A stretch of DNA of 64,000 nt from an uncultured Clostridia bacterium (GTDB taxonomy: Bacteria; Bacillota; Clostridia; Christensenellales; Borkfalkiaceae): NCBI GenBank assembly GCA_949283125.1, contig CASDRK010000006.1:26910-90909 (forward strand), read 5' to 3'. Shown in pieces: positions 62,665 through 64,000 of this stretch (positions are counted from its first letter, which is position 1; each line of letters starts with the position of its first letter). A program made the translations under genes and the position numbers. Under the pieces are notes generated by a model. That model saw only the letters and a list, made by a program, of their open reading frames with translations. It was not told the origin of the DNA and did no database searches.

Positions 62665-62722
62665 CTTGCGGGCGGACGCGCGAAGGCGTCCGCCCGCAAG
62701 GCCTATCCTGCCGCAAGGCAGG
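62665..62722 (+). terminator. Two hairpins after rqcH
   Basis: A 15-base-pair stem CTTGCGGGCGGACGC (62665-62700), followed by a second CCTGCC/GGCAGG hairpin (62707-62722). No T-run follows either, and TATAAT (62723-62728) comes directly after. So this may be both a weak terminator and the start of the next unit. Confidence 0.45.
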
Positions 62723-62757
62723 TATAATATTGAGCCGGTTACCGCAAAATCATTAGT

Positions 62758-63129
62758 GTGGAAGAACTGTTGAAGCCCGTGTGCGGCAAGATATGCTCAT
62801 GCGCCGGCGACGGGTACGGAATTTTTTACGAAGACGAACTGATGGATCTGCTGCCCGAGGACGCGCGCACGCGCGAGACGTTGGAAGCCGTGCTGAAACA
62901 GCTTGCAAACTTCGGCAACATCGAAGTGAAATACGCCCGCGGAAACGCGTTTTGCATAAAGTGCATACGGCCGTTCACGCAGGCGGAAGATACGGCGCCC
63001 TCCTCCCCCGCCGCGGAGAGAAAAGTTAAACGCGCATTTCCGCCTGCCGCCGCGGCGGCCATAGGCGCGGCGGCAGGCGGCGCGATAGGAAGTTTTATCT
63101 GCGGGTTGATATTCGGCCATGCTTTCTAA
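62758..63129 (+). CDS. Small protein with N-terminal soluble domain and C-terminal membrane span
   Basis: 123 residues from a GTG start. The N-terminal 75 residues (EELLKPVCGKICSC, ... DELMDLLPEDARTRETLEAVLKQLANFGNIEVKYARGNAFCIKCI) look like a winged-helix fold. A Pro/Ala linker leads to a single Ala/Gly-rich membrane span (PAAAAAIGAAAGGAIGSFIC). The layout is repeated in the next gene, with which it overlaps by 11 bases. A TATAAT lies 30 bases upstream but no good -35 box. No family known to me. Confidence 0.6.
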   Translation: MEELLKPVCGKICSCAGDGYGIFYEDELMDLLPEDARTRETLEAVLKQLANFGNIEVKYARGNAFCIKCIRPFTQAEDTAPSSPAAERKVKRAFPPAAAAAIGAAAGGAIGSFICGLIFGHAF

Positions 63130-63481
63130 ATACGAGAGCCGGGTGATGAAAGCCGTATGCAGTCTGTGCGACGGAACGGACGGCTGCCTCGTCTCCACGG
63201 CCGAGATACTTTCAGTTCTTCCTGACGCGAAAAAATTCAACGCCGAGGGCGTGGACAGAGCCATAAGCGATCTGCACGACGACGGGTACTTCGACCTTAT
63301 AACTTCCAGCCGCGCCGGCGAAAAAATGTATGTGATAACGCTGAAGGACAGCGGCCTGCACTTCGGCCGAGAAAAGAGACAGCGCGCGAAGGACGTGGCG
63401 TATAAAATATGCCTTGGCTTTATCGGCGCACTCGCCACCTTCGTGTTCGGTCTCATTCTTAAGGCAGTGTCGGGCGGATGA
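63119..63481 (+). CDS. Small winged-helix-like protein with C-terminal membrane span
   Basis: 120 residues. MLSKYESRVMKAVCSLCDG, then VSTAEILSVLPDAKKFNAEGVDRAISDLHDDGYFDLITS: a helix-helix-helix-wing pattern typical of winged-helix domains. A final span AYKICLGFIGALATFVFGLIL follows near residue 95. It is laid out like the previous protein, with which it probably forms a pair. Role unknown; membrane-anchored DNA or protein binding is a guess. Confidence 0.65.
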   Translation: MLSKYESRVMKAVCSLCDGTDGCLVSTAEILSVLPDAKKFNAEGVDRAISDLHDDGYFDLITSSRAGEKMYVITLKDSGLHFGREKRQRAKDVAYKICLGFIGALATFVFGLILKAVSGG

Positions 63482-63595
63482 GCCGGGATCTGACGCAAGT
63501 CCGGCCGGCGCGGTTCCAATCCGTATCGCCCGACATGCCGCCGCCCCAACAGGGCCGGAAGACTCACATATATGTTTACACCCCGCACGTTGATC

Positions 63596-63626
63596 CCGGC
63601 GCTTTCAGGCGCCGGACTTTTGTTTT
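63596..63626 (+). terminator. Terminator after the small-protein pair
   Basis: CCGGCGC pairs with GCGCCGG around TTTCAG, followed by ACTTTTGTTTTG. Confidence 0.75.
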
Positions 63627-63652
63627 GTCAATAAAATCATTCGCCGCAGGTA

Positions 63653-63681
63653 TTGACAAAATAGTCAATTTATGATAAAAT
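63653..63681 (+). promoter_or_regulatory. Promoter of the ABC exporter gene with an overlapping dyad
   Basis: TTGACA (63654-63659), 16 bases and TAAAAT (63676-63681). The dyad ATTGAC-N6-GTCAAT (63653-63670) covers the -35 box, a likely repressor site. The leader is about 20 bases. Confidence 0.6.
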
Positions 63682-63709
63682 AATCAAAGTTGAACCGGGT
63701 GCTTATCTG

Positions 63710-64000
63710 ATGATCAAAATCGAAAACGTCAGCAAAACTTATAAACACAGACGCGGCGCCAAAGTTGAAGCGCTGGACGGGATAACGTTTGATCTGCCCG
63801 ATAAGGGCATGGTGTTCATACTCGGCCCGTCCGGCAGCGGCAAGAGCACGCTTTTGAACATTTTGGGCGGACTGGACGACTTTGACGGCGGCGACGTCGT
63901 TTTTAGGGGAAAGAGTTTTAAAAATTTCAAAGAGCACGACCGGAACGCATACCGCAACAGCGTATGCGGATTTATCTTTCAGGACAACAACCTTATACCC
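63710..64000 (+). CDS. ABC exporter ATP-binding protein, MacB/LolD-like, N-terminal part
   Basis: The visible 97 residues begin MIKIENVSKTYKHRRGAKVEALDGI. Walker A is GPSGSGKSTLLNILGG. The stretch ending FIFQDNNLIP holds the Q-loop. This looks like the MacB/LolD group (ATPases for FtsX-type permeases; BceA-type bacitracin exporters are close). The rest is beyond the right edge, so a fused permease cannot be excluded. The dyad in its promoter suggests control by a small repressor. Confidence 0.85.
   Translation, partial: MIKIENVSKTYKHRRGAKVEALDGITFDLPDKGMVFILGPSGSGKSTLLNILGGLDDFDGGDVVFRGKSFKNFKEHDRNAYRNSVCGFIFQDNNLIP

Overview
By eye the window is GC-rich and densely coded. The gene set points to an endospore-forming, Gram-positive, probably anaerobic member of the Clostridia (Bacillota): SpoIIID, McsA-McsB-ClpC, a solitary MazF, RqcH, a Bacillus-type PurF with propeptide and Fe-S cysteines, a TM1266-type hydrogenase-linked regulator and a GGGtGRT protein. 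Promoters are unusually close to the sigma-A consensus. No rRNA, tRNA or CRISPR array was seen.

Layout. 1-4598: purine operon purE-purC-purF2-purF-purM (minus strand, purM cut by the edge), with two PurF paralogs, one of them lacking the catalytic N-terminal cysteine. 4646-8346: a DUF1294 protein, then a TM1266-like regulator in one operon with a NitT/TauT-type ABC importer, behind a leader containing a terminator-like hairpin. 8385-20531: housekeeping genes (TraX-like protein, YbhJ-like hydratase, plsY, der, an RluD-type synthase, lspA, mazF, nnr, recX, ilvE, spoIIID). Two of the promoters here (recX and a PH-like membrane protein) place the transcript start at or next to the start codon.

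20721-40582: an exopolysaccharide region, all on the minus strand. A consensus promoter at 40634-40662 drives a fused chain-length regulator/tyrosine kinase and its PHP phosphatase. A second one at 38208-38236 drives a long run with a priming transferase, GDP-mannose genes, five glycosyltransferases, the complete RfbABCD dTDP-rhamnose pathway, a polymerase and a flippase. It should build a polymer containing rhamnose and probably mannose.

40693-48188: a YghO-like protein, clpC-mcsB-mcsA without ctsR, and a divergent NifU-like/GGGtGRT pair with a dyad over its predicted start site. 48266-53274: an AT-rich accessory island with a cluster of GTTCAACAT-type repeats, two truncated RHS C-terminal toxin modules, each followed by a small candidate immunity gene, and three more unrecognised genes. 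This island is the most novel part of the window.

53284-64000: a polysaccharide deacetylase, then the conserved quality-control run tig-clpP-clpX-lon-engB, divergent rqcH, two small overlapping genes for predicted membrane-anchored proteins, and the start of an ABC exporter behind a promoter with an operator-like dyad.
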